Part shown: in pieces, positions 1-11,852 of the stretch
Numbering within the stretch: the first letter of the stretch is position 1
Layout: each line of letters starts with the position of its first letter
Assembly: GCA_950295325.1 (NCBI GenBank)
Contig: OX485806.1
Location: forward strand, 55,545,169 to 55,609,168
DNA from: Polytrichum commune
Lineage: Eukaryota; Streptophyta; Polytrichopsida; Polytrichales; Polytrichaceae
Direction: 5' to 3'
Length of the DNA stretch: 64,000 nt
Translations under genes and position numbers: made by a program
Notes under the pieces: generated by a model
What the model saw: the letters and a program-made list of their open reading frames with translations, nothing else
Database searches by the model: none
Told to the model about the DNA's origin: nothing

Positions 1-150
1 AGGCTTGGTGTGGAGTTATGTTTTAGGCCTTAAGCCTATTTTGTGTGGTTAATTAGGAGCTTAGCGGCATTAGTGGGTTGGTTGAATTAAGTTAAGTGTG
101 GGTGTTAAAAAAGGGGAAGGGCCTTGGGTTTAATTGTTTGATCCATTCAT
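1..150 (+). repeat. Dispersed repeat, copy 1
   Basis: This stretch is recognisably similar to the reverse complement of about 60640-60790. Shared blocks include TTTATGTTTTAGGCCTTA-like and TGTGGTTAATTA-like words in the same order, followed by a GGGTTTAA.TGTTTGA stretch. There is no coding potential. It is probably a piece of a dispersed retroelement or LTR whose full extent lies outside the window. The family is not identified. Confidence 0.6.
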
Positions 151-3100
151 GAAGGCCTTTACCACATAGACAACCCTTCCAACATACAAAACATCATGAA
201 TGGTTAATAAACCCATAAATATAATGGGTAGAATTGTCAAGTTCCAAAAACCATTATGATTTTTTGAAAGAAAATTATTTTGGTGCTAAATGGTTATATG
301 AAAATTATTCATTCAAAAATAAAAACATTTTTTTTTCACTTTGGCCGTTTTTTCCTTTGATACAATTTACTTGTAACCAAAGACTTTCATGCCCATTATG
401 TATCATGTTGTAGGGATTAACTGACTATCCTTACACCCTTACATTGTTGGTCATTCACGTGGCCAACTAACCCAACGTGTCCATTAAAGGACATGATTTT
501 GATGAATTCCAATGAGATTTTGCCCAATACTACAATGCTACTCAGAAATACCAAAAACTATTAAGTATAATCTAGTAGTTTGTACTCATGTATGTGCAAG
601 ACTAGATTTTTTATCCAATCTAAACTACCTTTGTAGTCCCTCCCTTGGCAACCTCCATTGCGACTATAGCTACTTCATTTTGCCCTCCCCCGCCATCCTT
701 GCTTCGCCTCCAATATTCTCTACCTGCCGCGCATCCCACATTCTCCATCTCTGTCATTTCAACATCCACCACTCTTTTGTACTAAATTCTAATTGATGTT
801 CTATATAATGCATGTTTTTTTCTATTCATCTCTTGAAATCACTTTATCTTCTCCCCATATCCTATCCCCAATCTTTTTATTTCCACTCATTCCCTTTCAA
901 CCTAATCCCCATGATAGGGTTACGATGACCCTATTCCAAATTGAAACATATTTAGGATCCGCAGGGCGTCTCCACAAACACAAACCAACAAAAAAATTAC
1001 ATTCAATACATATATCAAACAAAATATAATATCGACATAATCAAGAAAATCCTTTATATATCTCAAAAAAAATTATAACATAGACCATATTTATTAGAAC
1101 TTGATAATGATCTAAATAATATTTATCCACTCAAATATTGCATCCTTGTTGTCAAATTTTAAAAACTATGTGATATATCACTAACGACAAAAATTTGGTT
1201 TTTTGTATTTGGAGATGGCAATTGTTTTCTCAAAAAATATCAAAAAGTTGAGAAATGAAATGCACATATTGCCTTTGCAATATTTTCTTCCCAATTCTAT
1301 TTATATGCCTTATTATTTCTACCATACCTCAAACCATTTTTCCTCAATATTTTCTTTAGCAACATCACATTATTGTCTTTGTACATTTACAAAAAAAAAT
1401 TCAACATTCAATTGACCATTTCAAATTTATTTTCATTTTCATTTTCATTTTAAAATCTAATATAAAAATGCATCATATACAAAAACATATTTATATTATT
1501 ACTTGGAAATGCTTACTTATAATGAAATGATTCCTAATGTGTTGTACATTGGTCCATGTATTATGAATAAATAGATACACTTCTTAGTTTGATATATTTA
1601 TTAATTATTTATTTGTTGGTAGCTTTCATTTGGACTAGTGGATCCCTAAGTTCCTATGAGGTAAATTAAACAACACTTAGGTTTCCAAACCAATGGTTTG
1701 GTTTGCATTGATTTGTGATTCACTTATAATGTAGTCTAACCTTATGAGTGAAATTTTCCTAGTTAGCGTTCTTAAACATCTAATTAGTTTAATAATTAAT
1801 ATATTAATAGATTAAAAGGGTGAAGATACAAAGTCAACAGTCTTACAAAAATGCCTACGAATTCTAGACAGAGTTGTGGATTAATTTTGTTGAATTGTTT
1901 ATAGCTATCTATGTATATGAGATATATTAGATTTGGACTTCAAAGAAAATTGTGATAAACTTCTATAGTTTGATGTCCCTTTTGGTCCAAAGTCACTAAC
2001 AAATATGATATTTTATAGAAATTAATTATATCTCACGAACAAAGAAAAAATGAATAGAATCCAAACCATCAATATAAGGAGTAAGAATTCAATGAACTAT
2101 AAGAAAATATTTTTATTTTACCATAAAACCAACCTCACTCCCTCTAAGAAAACACTACCATTCAAAATCACTCGGTCAACTTAAGTAACAAGTCTTTTAA
2201 CTCGGAAAGGATTGGAGTAGAAGAAAAAATAAACGAGAAATGAAATAGCTACGACCTCTACATGACCCCAATGACAACCAAACTCGGAGAAAATAAGAGA
2301 TATTTCAATGGAACTTGATATTTGCAACACATCACCATGTCCATATAAAAATACAATTTCTAGTCCTTCACAAGTTTTTGTAATCTCCCCAAAACCTTGT
2401 ACAATCCAGTATATATGAGGCTAAATTGTTAGCATACAACATCTTCATGTCATCCACTATATTTTTTTCTTTTTTTCTTACATGTTTCACTACTAGGAAA
2501 CAATAAAAAATGATCGATTTCCAGACCTACATGTGATCCTATTTGACCTTTATGACATGACAATGTGTATAACTTGCTTTAGACAATGTGACTAGAAAAA
2601 ATGTACGGTTATATCGAATAATTTGTCGTTCCCAATAACACATTTTCAATGGATTTGGGGACCTCACTTGGCCCTTCTCTAGACCTTTGGGATGTTCGAT
2701 TGTAAATGTTTATATGGCTATGACTCTCTTAATTCAATTCCAGTAATTTTGTTTACTTTTATTGGCTACATGTAGTCGTGCTCCTTGATGCAGCCTCATT
2801 ACTACTAGAAATCATATACATATCTTGTTATTCTCAAATGATTGTTATTAGTAATGCAATGCAAGTGAAGTGAGTTTTGGGTGTCGGCCATCTTATGACT
2901 CATGAATAAAACTATATTGAGTCACATGCGATTTTCCTCACCAACAATAATAGTTAAATATTTCAAACAAATTGTAGATGTCTTGGAGAAATAATTATTT
3001 TGTTCCATTCAATAACATTATCGGGTTTCATGTTCCTAAAGTGAGTCAATTTTAACACGTTCCTCAGTTCTTATAATGAAAAAGAATACTTTGTATTGAC

Positions 3101-4379
3101 TACGTCTAGTGCAAAATATGGCAAACATTGTGACTACTACCAGTGGTCACCTCTCAATTTGTAGCCCCTCAATGCATTGTTCATCTAAGGTGGCTCACCT
3201 ATATGGGCTAGTATTTTGATACTATTGCAATGCAAGATTAAAGATGAGTGCCTAAGTCCAGCATTAACTACGCACATACATACAATGCAACATTCTTATT
3301 ACCATTTTCATACCATATTAAAAATTACAAACTTGGAATTGACAATGTTTTTCACATTGGATTGTTGAATGCACTAATTCTTCACTGTCGTTGCTGCAAC
3401 TAAGGCCGTTTTCCTATCAATACCAAAATCTAGCATTTGTTTGTAAATCTAGGTGATTTTTGTCATTCAATGCATGAATGAACTTGACACGCCACAAAAT
3501 GAAGTTATTGACAACATTTCCCATTGTTCGATTCAAGCAGTATATGATATGAATAGAAGAAATCACAAACATTGATGGGGATGTTCAATAGGGTAACATT
3601 GTTGGATTCATCGATAGCTTTGTAGGCTACAATGGAATCGAAAATGATGTTGGGATTCATGTATTACTTCTTGCGCCTTGGAATATGACCACTAGGATTA
3701 TGTGATGACCATCATTTTGCCAAACATAAATTTGGGGGATGAGTTATATGCACAATATCTAATGGATTAATTTTTTTGGATTAGTGTGAGAACAAACATG
3801 CATTCTACCATTCCACCACAATATAGGATTATAGATTTTGAAGCATTATTCTAATGTCATTTGCAAAAGGATTTTTGTTGCAGACTATAATCAATCATTT
3901 TAATCATTTGAGGATATATAGTTGATTGAACTTACTCACAAAATTATCATATGTGATTAATTAAAGTAAATTTACTATAAATTGCAGACCATGACTTTTT
4001 GTTGTAAAGATATGGCACTTTATACATGATCTTTGTTTGGGGGGAGTAAGTATAGAAAATGATTGAATTTTGCATCATGTATATTTGTGTACCTATATTG
4101 GGAAAACAAATTTCTTTTCTTCTCAGATATAATATATGTGCAAGTTTGTATTCCATATTATCTGTATGAACAATGCTTGGAGTAAGATGATCTCATGCTT
4201 TATTTGCTTTTGTTTTTATTGGTTTTTTCTTTTCTTTTCATTGGTTCATACAAACAATATGGAATAATTTTTATACCCCTTCATATTTGCATTTTGTGGC
4301 CTTATTCTAGCTTTATTGCTTCTCAAGCATCTTCCATTACATTTCTATTAACTACAAACAATCTAATTCTCTACTTACT
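151..4379. other. AT-rich region without recognisable genes
   Basis: About 4.2 kb of AT-rich DNA. The open frames are short, have no recognisable domains and no splice-supported continuation. The right part (roughly 3950-4380) probably contains the 3' LTR of the minus-strand copia relic next door. On the minus strand a TATAAAAATT-like box near 4270 follows the polypurine tract at 4380-4394. I could not fix the outer end of that LTR. Nothing else is supported. Confidence 0.5.
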
Positions 4380-4394
4380 ACACTCCCACTTTAC
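4380..4394 (-). other. Polypurine tract of minus-strand copia relic
   Basis: Read on the minus strand this is a purine-rich run (GTAAAGTGGGAGTGT) immediately downstream of the decayed pol end. That is where a Ty1/copia element keeps the primer for plus-strand DNA synthesis. The 3' LTR would begin at the TGT on its minus-strand 3' side. The call rests on position and composition only. Confidence 0.5.
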
Positions 4395-4795
4395 AAGTAA
4401 TCAAAGGTTTCTAAATCCAATGCCTTTGTTAATTCTTGATGCCTATCCTTTGCAAATAGTTTAGTTAGCAAGTCCGCTATGATATCCACTGTTGGACAAT
4501 AGTTTAGACATATTTCTAGTTTTTCTCTATTGAAGTAGTGTTGTACATTGATATATTTGGTGCAAGAATGACGTGTGGAATTCTTTGCAAGTACTATGCA
4601 TCCTCAAATATTGCACATGATGGATGTTAATTTTTTTGCACATCCACCAAAAGTTGCTTAAGCCAAACCGTTTTATTCATACAAGGGCTAGTGGCCTTGT
4701 ACTACGCCTCCGTCATAGACAATGCAATGGTTGGTTGTTTCTTTAATTTCCATGAATGACTCCAAAGCCAACAAAAAATATGTACCCAGTGGTGG
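4395..4795 (-). pseudogene. Ty1/copia pol, RNase H and C-terminus (degenerate)
   Basis: The minus-strand translation contains a typical copia RNase H signature, KQPTIALSMTEAEYKA followed by VWLKQLL. Further on it has the usual copia C-terminal block LLTKLFAKDRHQELTKAL near 4400-4460, though stops and frame changes interrupt it. RNase H removes the RNA strand during reverse transcription. The part between this domain and the integrase to the right (4940 onward) is too short to hold a reverse transcriptase, so that domain has been deleted. The segment is non-functional. Assignment to Ty1/copia is secure from the motifs, but the lineage within copia is not determined. Confidence 0.8.
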
Positions 4796-4939
4796 ACCGC
4801 CGGTCATTTGCATTTCCCGCCTAATCTGCATTGGAAAATCCTCTCAATATAATATATATGCCTTCGATGCATAGTTTGAAGTCCAAAGTGCCTATTAATT
4901 ACCTCGTGGTACGTTTCATGGCCATCGAGCATGGTGGAC

Positions 4940-5437
4940 CGACCAAGTTTCCACACTTTTGTGAATAAATTGCATATTCCTTGCCATTTCCACGATGGTG
5001 TGATTTCCTGGTTCCGCCAATCCATGTTGTTGAGGCATATACGGGGTGGGCATTTTCTTTTCAAAACCATAATCTATTAAAAATGGTTGAATGCCTTAGA
5101 AACAAACTCCTCGCCATTGTCCAACTGAAATGCCTTGATTTTGTGCTCCCATTGTATCTCGACAAGTACATTGAACTCCTTGGACTTCTCAAATAACTCC
5201 CCTTTGGATTTCAATGCATACAACCACACATTTTTTAGAAACTCTCAACAAACGTTACGAAATACCTTGCATGGGGTTCGCATGGGGTTCGCATGGGGTT
5301 TCCAAAAGCTTGGTTGTTTGCCTTCATTTGGAAATGTGGCCCTATGTTGTTTGCATTGGATGCACGTTTTGCAAAACAATGAGGATGTAGGGTGTGAACC
5401 CTTTGAGTGGTCCACCACTCTGCGGGATCACTTTTAG
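4940..5437 (-). pseudogene. Ty1/copia integrase fragment (degenerate)
   Basis: On the minus strand the segment translates to recognisable integrase pieces: a CIQCKQH zinc-finger-like piece near 5340-5400, then a block like FLIDYGFEKKMPTPYMPQQH and IVEMARNM near 4980-5070. These match the copia integrase core, where the family has TPYTPQQNG.AER.NRT. Stops and frameshifts break the frame. It belongs with the RNase H remnant at 4395-4795 and with the gag-pre-integrase at 7847-8520. The latter was separated from it by a block inserted at about 5440-7845. A GGGGTTCGCAT-type short repeat occurs three times near 5270-5300. Confidence 0.75.
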
Positions 5438-5439
5438 TT

Positions 5440-7845
5440 AGAATGTTAGCATTAAAAGTTAGAATTGATAGGGAATTTAGGAAAAATTAGTTCATTTAGC
5501 ATTTAGCCTAGAAGAAGGAAGGTCAAAATGAAACTAAGTAGTGCTAGAAGATAGCAAAGTAGAAAAAATGTGCTAGCTAGTAAAAACAACTAGCTAAGCA
5601 AATATTAGTAGATGCTAGTTATTAAGCAAATGTTAGTAGATGCTAGCTAAGCAAGTGTTAGTTTATTAGTTAGTGTGAGGCACACAAGACTATTGGAGGT
5701 GTTTTACGTAAGAAGATAAAATCGGCGTGAAGAATTTTGAAGACAAAAAAGAAAGAGAGCAAGGGGGATACTTGCCCACTTGCCCCCTTGCCAACTCGAT
5801 GGCGGAAAAATTAGAAAGATTTCTAAAGGTTTTTTGTCGGAGCCACCTCGGCGAGAGGGTGGCAACTTCAACCGGGAAAACCCCCGAGCCAAAATTTCGG
5901 GAAAGGGTTTGAAAAATGGATCCGGTGGAGGAGGGGTCCAACCCTTTTGTGAGAGGGTTTAAAAACCCCTCCTTCCACCTTGTAGCTCTCGCTCTTTCTC
6001 TAGTTTTTGGGCGAAGCCCTGCTTCAATGTAGTTAGGAAAAAATCCTTTAGCATGTATTCTCAATGGTCTAAAAGAAAGGCTTGACAACCTCCTCTACTC
6101 TCTCTCTCCTAGTTAGGTTGTGTGTTTATTAACACACCAACAAAATGATTCCTTCTTTTGTAGAGGTAGGTTGGATGGTAGAGTTTTGAGTAGAGGCATT
6201 ATAGACCTCATCTGCCAATGCCATGAAGGCTTAGTTCAAAAGCTAGAACAAGATACTTATCATTTTTCTCTTAGAGAGATTTCATATAGCTATCCATAGC
6301 CGTTTCCCATTTGTGATTTGGTTGAGATGACAATTAGTTATGGATTTTCAAAGATGGAGTAGAAAAACTGGGTGGTCTTGTGGGTAGCGGCTGCTGGATC
6401 AGACCTGCGAGCCCAATAGGAATTTTAATTCCAAGAAATTATATTTTTCCCAAGTAGAACTTTTGTGTAGCTTTCCAAAATGGCTTAGAACATTTGATTT
6501 GAGCATGATTTGAATTAGATATGAATTGTGCAAGATGGGACACATAGTTTGAGAACTTTTGGTTGACTGCTGCATTACAGAGGACCTGCTGGGTTCACTT
6601 CGGCTTGCCTTTCTAATCACATATTTTTATCAAATACATCTTTTTAATATCTCTCCAGGGTCATATAGAACGTTTGATTTGACTAAGATTTGAATTAGAT
6701 ATGAATTGTTGAAGGCGAGATACATAGTTTAAGCCTTCTTGATTGACTGCTGTGTTACAAGGAGTCCGCTGAATTTCTATTAGCTTAACCTGCTGATGTC
6801 ATAATTTTTCTAGTTAGAGCTTGTTCATAGCTTTCCAATGGTATAAGGAAAGCCTAGATCCAAGTAGTAAGGAATGTGCTATGAATTTTTGAAGTTAGAA
6901 GGTAGATAGGTGGGTTGGAAGGGTCGGTTGAATCGACCTCACACTTCCAACCCTCATAACTTTTGCATTTCTTATCCGATTAGAGTGATTTTTAGATCAT
7001 TGGAAAGATAATTTGGTGCACTAAGTATAAATATTATGCTTAGGATTAAATTACAGGGCAGAATAACACTTTATATTTTAATTGTTAACTAAGGTACGCT
7101 TACTACCAAACTAGTTACAAAGAAGGAGGCAAGGTCGACGCTCGGAAAGTGGAGCAAGGAAGGAGGTAGCGGCTCGGCCTACATCAAGCCCAAATCAACC
7201 GAGGAAAATTGAGGTAAATTAACTAACCTTAAGCCTTCCATTTAGGATTGGAGGGAGCACGGCTAAGGTACGCATTTCTAAACCCACTCACCTATCTCGT
7301 AAGGTCAAGTGGCTTGACCACTTGACCGCCAAGGGAGTACCCAATTCCATTGTTTTCGGGGCCCTTGGTATGTTTTGTGGTAGTAGCTTCATTTATTAGC
7401 AAGTTTCGTGTGTGGTAAGTCGGATTAATCACCGACACGACCACTCTGAATGTTGTTGGTGGAAAGGTGGGGTTAATGACCCGCGAATCCACTATTATGT
7501 TGTTGGCCCCATAGATTGGGAGTAATGGCCCCAATTTATGAAGATTGCGCAACAGGTTGAACCTACAGGTCGCCCGTCACCCTGGTCCCATTGAGTTGCA
7601 TTTCGTGGTCTATCCAGTGTAAACACATTTAACAATCAAAACATACAAAATAAATCGTAAACCCTTGTTGGCAAGAGACCCGAGGTAAGGGGTGATGCCT
7701 AATATGTTAATGTAGTGAGTTAGGACGTGCAAACAAAAGTAAGTAATTAAGAAGGAATTTGTGTGAAGGGTGGGACTTAGGCCAAGTTCCCCGCTTAGAA
7801 AACTAAATAGAACTAAATAAAGAAATAGGAAGAATTGAATGGTCC
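5440..7845. mobile_element. Insertion block within copia relic, probably LTR-type sequence
   Basis: This 2.4-kb block separates the gag-pre-integrase (right) from the integrase (left) of one minus-strand copia relic, so it inserted later. It has no domain I recognise. Around 5550-5650 there are short repeats of a GTAGATGCTAG word. At 6470-6900 there are degenerate 180-bp repeats. An 86-residue open frame on the minus strand (7292-7552) resembles nothing I know. Composition and repeats suggest a long LTR or leader of another retrotransposon. I could not fix the boundaries or find a primer-binding site, so the class is inferred. Confidence 0.45.
6470..6900 (+). repeat. 180-bp degenerate tandem repeats
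   Basis: The word TGAATTAGATATGAATTGT occurs at 6511 and again exactly 180 bp later at 6691. Each is preceded by GAAC.TTTGATTTGA and followed by a GACACATAGTTT.AG / GACTGCTG..TTACA block. A third, more decayed unit follows from about 6810 (GCTTTCCAATGG). The units lie inside the block inserted in the copia relic and are typical of repeated regulatory parts of plant LTRs. Confidence 0.7.
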
Positions 7846-7846
7846 A

Positions 7847-8520
7847 TCAAATTGTCGTTATTCCGTTCGTTGAGTTAGGGTGGTATGAGTCACCGAAGGG
7901 CTTGTGTGATACTTTTAGGCTCCCTCGAAAGGGGGTGGCCCAAAAGTACCACATAGGGCAAGAAAGTTTGCCAAGGTACATGCCACTCCCCATGTTTTGG
8001 AACGTATGAACACCTTCCACATTCAAATGGCTAAAGCAACATGCCAAAGCTCGAGCGCGCCATCTCTCGTTAGAGATATGGACCAAGTTGACCACATCCG
8101 CTTCATGCACTTTCACAAAATTTATTTCGTACAAGACGTTTATGCGTAGCGCAATTGCAATGGCTTCACCATTGCAAGATTCTACAATGCATTTGTTTAG
8201 GTTGAATTGATCTTTTAATTTGTTTGATACAAAATTTTTCATTGAGAGCAAATTAACATGCAAATTGTCCTCATGGAAAATATCTTTTATACAAATTTGG
8301 ATGATTTTATCTTTCGCAATTGTTTCCACGACAATGGATCTCACTACGATGGATCCAACAACATTATTATCACACCAAATGCATTTTGTGTGGAGCCATT
8401 ACCTCATAGGTGTTGAATACATTGCTATTGACTACGAGCAATCTAATGCTCTACCTTCAACAACAAGTGCTCGCATTATAAAGGTCCACTCCACATTTGT
8501 GGGAATATTCATGGAATAAA
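7847..8520 (-). pseudogene. Ty1/copia gag-pre-integrase fragment
   Basis: A 165-residue minus-strand open frame (7847-8344) contains DNLHVNLLSMKNFVS, matching the copia 'NLLSV..L' block after the protease. It continues through CIVESCNGEAIAIAL and a LACCFSHLN segment corresponding to the H..LGHLN histidine region of the gag-pre-integrase domain. The part upstream on the minus strand (8345-8520) looks like decayed protease-to-linker sequence with stops. The frame ends where the foreign block begins near 7845. The integrase continues on the far side at 5437. There is no plausible start codon context, and the fragment is a relic. Confidence 0.7.
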
Positions 8521-10444
8521 AACATCATGGTACATGTCATCACCTCATGTCCAATGGTACATGTCGTGGCCTACCAATGTGTTGCAAATAAGGCGATGAA
8601 TACACCCATTTCAGAAAATATTTAATGTATTCATGGCAAAAAAACAAACATCTCTTAGTGGAATGACTTCATAGATCTCTCACAATCAACAAGGATAGTC
8701 ATTTAGTTCATCGTTGGAGATGGTCATGGAAAAATTTAGTATACCTGCAACGTCTTTGAATTATTGTATTTTTTGTCATGTTTGAAACTATTTGTAGATA
8801 ATATAATGGGGACAATTGATACTAATATGGCATTAAATGATTGATCATGCTTTGAGGTTGTCCATGGTAGGAAGTTCTCAAAATAGTCAAGGTACAAAGA
8901 CTTTTGTTTTCAAAATGTCTATGGCCCTTTTTGGTATTGATTGGTGTTTGTAAAGCTTGTGTAAATTGGAAAAAAATATAGAACTTGTGAACAATGTTTG
9001 CTTATATTAAGCATTTGAATGACTGGATGACAATGGCATGTCAAATGTACTATAGCAAGTATTGAAGGTGTTGACAAATATGTGTCGTATCTAAGGATCG
9101 TGCAACACAAACAATGTATTGGGAAATTTAAATGTTTTGGAAACATAGTACAAAATGGTGTGCTTTGTAGACTTCAAGAATTTTAAGACAAACAATGCAC
9201 GTGCTAATTAGACTACTTAAAAAAAAAATGGGGGTGGTGATTTAAATTTCTTCATGGTTGCTCATGAGTTCACATGTATTTTCCATGGGTTTTCTAGCTT
9301 GGATAATGTAATACAAAATATATCAATTCATATTTGCAATTTCAACATGAGCAAATAATTACATTGATACAAAAAATGGTCAATGTTGAGACAAAAATTT
9401 ATATGATGGATGCAAACATAGTTAAGTGGACCAAAAACATGTTCCAACATCTTATAACCATAGTTCTCTTGTCAATTGCCTAGAAATTATAATTAAATGT
9501 TGTTTAAATTGAATAATTTTTTATAATGACCTTAAATATTGTGTTTAGTACTCAAATGTTGAATATCAAATTGAGATCTTCAATATTTATCATTGGAAAC
9601 AATGTTAAAACACATATACTTACATCTGGTTTTAGATATAGATTTCATCACCTTACTATTTTGAATTTGGTTTTCTTATATTCCTCGAATCCATTATAAA
9701 CTTGAGGTCATCACCAATTATTCTATAGAAATCATAAGTTAAACATGATTTTATCTAATCTTTAATTGTTTTTTACAATCATTTATTTAATATCATCATT
9801 TGCACTTCCATTTGCATCATGTTTTTAGAATATGTGTATTTTTAAAGATTTTTTGTCAACATAATTTGTTGGGTTGTGTACATCAATGTGTTTATAGAAT
9901 GTTTATGCTCATATTTTTCACAACATTAAATGTTATTTTATTAAAATAATAAGATATTAAATTACATTTTAGTGTTCAATATGGGTCCACGTCCTTATTT
10001 CTTTATTAGAAGTTGAATTTCGGCGACAACCACACAAATGTGATTAAAACTACTGGCGTTAGGGTGGCGATTTTTTTCTTGACCATGGTTTTATGGTTGG
10101 CTTTAGATGGTAGGCTATCATGGCCCATTTTCTTTGTGTCAATATTGACATACTAGGGATTGTTGATGGATTTGGTAGGGTTCACCACAATATGCGCCAT
10201 AATCCCACACATGGACAATTGAATTCTTGTACAAATTAGATTAAGCGTCCAATTGCCAAATGTCAATAAAATCCTTCCAAAGGTTACTTAATTTTGTCGA
10301 TTTACAATTATTTTTGTTACCTTTATTCATCGGTCACCTTAAAAGACTTTGGTATGTGGTTTGGTGTGGATAAAACAATAAATGCTAAAACAACACATGT
10401 TTAAGGTAGACCAAATAAATCTAAATTTATGCAAGTTTTTCATG
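8521..10444. other. AT-rich region without recognisable genes
   Basis: About 1.9 kb of AT-rich DNA with short open frames only. I see no domain, no structured repeat and no primer-binding site. It may include the upstream gag part of the copia relic in an unreadable state. Confidence 0.4.
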
Positions 10445-10449
10445 CTACC
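10445..10449. repeat. Target-site duplication, left (CTACC)
   Basis: CTACC directly abuts the TGTGGGA end of copy B. The same five bases follow the TCCCACA end at 14552-14556. Confidence 0.75.
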
Positions 10450-10979
10450 TGTGGGAACACACGAACACCAAAATATCCGGATTGGCGTTTTTAAGTGCCT
10501 AATCCGGTTTTGTCCGGATGACCCTAGTATGGTCCAGGGATTCTGTGAAGTGTAGGAGGTCGAGAACTCCATGTACTCGCTTATCTACCACTCCTTAGCC
10601 GAATTTCCGGAAACCCCGGTTTTCGGCCTTCCGGTCTTTTGGAAACTCTTCCTCCTCCGGAGTTTGCCTTTCCCGGATTGTATCTTTAGGTCCTAATTAT
10701 AATACTTACTCACCCCTATGGTCCAGATTTACCCCTCTACGTTCTACCCTCTAGAATAGTTGGTTTCTTCCGGTGAAAACGTCCCTTATAAGATTGGGAT
10801 CCGGATATTCCCTCACAACCAATCGGGATTGGCCAAATCCGTCTTGGTAGGTCACACAGGGAAATCCGGATTATATCTTAGGACTACAACGACCGGAGTA
10901 TTCCGGATTCCACCTGGAGATCTGGCCCGACGGGATAAGTGGGTGATCCGTACCACTTTCCGGATTGTCCCGTCCAAAA

Positions 10980-11430
10980 GCGGTGAGACCTCTTCAGAAG
11001 ATCAGATTGACGCAAGTCCGGATCCCTTCCGGATCTTTACCCCGTCCTCCCCACGGCTATCTCACCTAGACGTTACCCTGACATCTGGAACAATGAGGTC
11101 CCATTCCCACTATACTCTGGAAATGGCCTCCGGCCCGGAATCCTAACTGTTCCGGTCCTTCCCTCCTCCTTCTGACGGATCGATCCAGCTACCACTACCT
11201 TGGGCTTTACTAAATCTGAGCTAACTGGGCGATCCGTACCACTTTCCGGATTGGTCCGTTTAAGGGCGGTGGGACCTCTTCAGAAGCTCGGACGACGTAA
11301 GTCCGGATCCCTTTCGGATCTCACCCAATCCTCCCAGCAGCTATCCCACCTAGACGTTACTCAACCATCCGGAATAGTGAGGTTTCCCTCTCATTATACA
11401 CAGAGAGGATTTGCAAGGAAATAACTAGAT
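10980..11430 (-). repeat. 285-bp direct duplication in the 3' part of copy B
   Basis: The word CTAGACGTTAC occurs at 11066 and at 11350, 284 bp apart. Similar context surrounds both: a run of TCCGGAT words, a CGGTG.GACCTCTTCAGAAG stretch, and ATAGTGAGG-like or CAATGAGG-like sequence. The same duplication is present in copy A, so it belongs to the element and predates both insertions. Confidence 0.7.
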
Positions 11431-11564
11431 CTGATCCGGGTCTCTTCTCCCATGTCCTATCCGGAACTCCTATACCCTCATGCTCTCTCTACTCCGCTAA
11501 CGATCTCCGAATCATTCGTACACAAAATCAATCAAGGAAAGTCAAGGAGTGAGAAATCAAGGAG

Positions 11565-11570
11565 TTTATT
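11565..11570 (-). terminator. Poly(A) signal AATAAA of copy B gene
   Basis: On the minus strand AATAAA lies in the context CTCCTACTCTAATAAA, about 280 bp downstream of the stop codon of the element's gene. The same context is found in copy A at 59403-59413, so the signal is conserved between copies. Confidence 0.6.
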
Positions 11571-11852
11571 AGAGTAGGAGCAATCAAAATACAACAATGG
11601 AGAAGGAACCCCTCTCCAACTCCTTATTCAGCCTTAAGTAGAGGCCCAAAATCCCTAGTCTGAAGACGGCGGCCCAGGCGGCCGCCCCTAAAAAAACCCT
11701 AACTGCTTCCATCCTCCCGGATTTCCCGGATCAAGATCCGGATTTTCCGCTGAGAAAACCCAAGGGAAAATTTTATTCCTCAACTTCCAAAAACTCCTAA
11801 GTCCTATCTTCCTATCTCTATTCTGCCTAACTAATCTAACTACCATCTTAAG

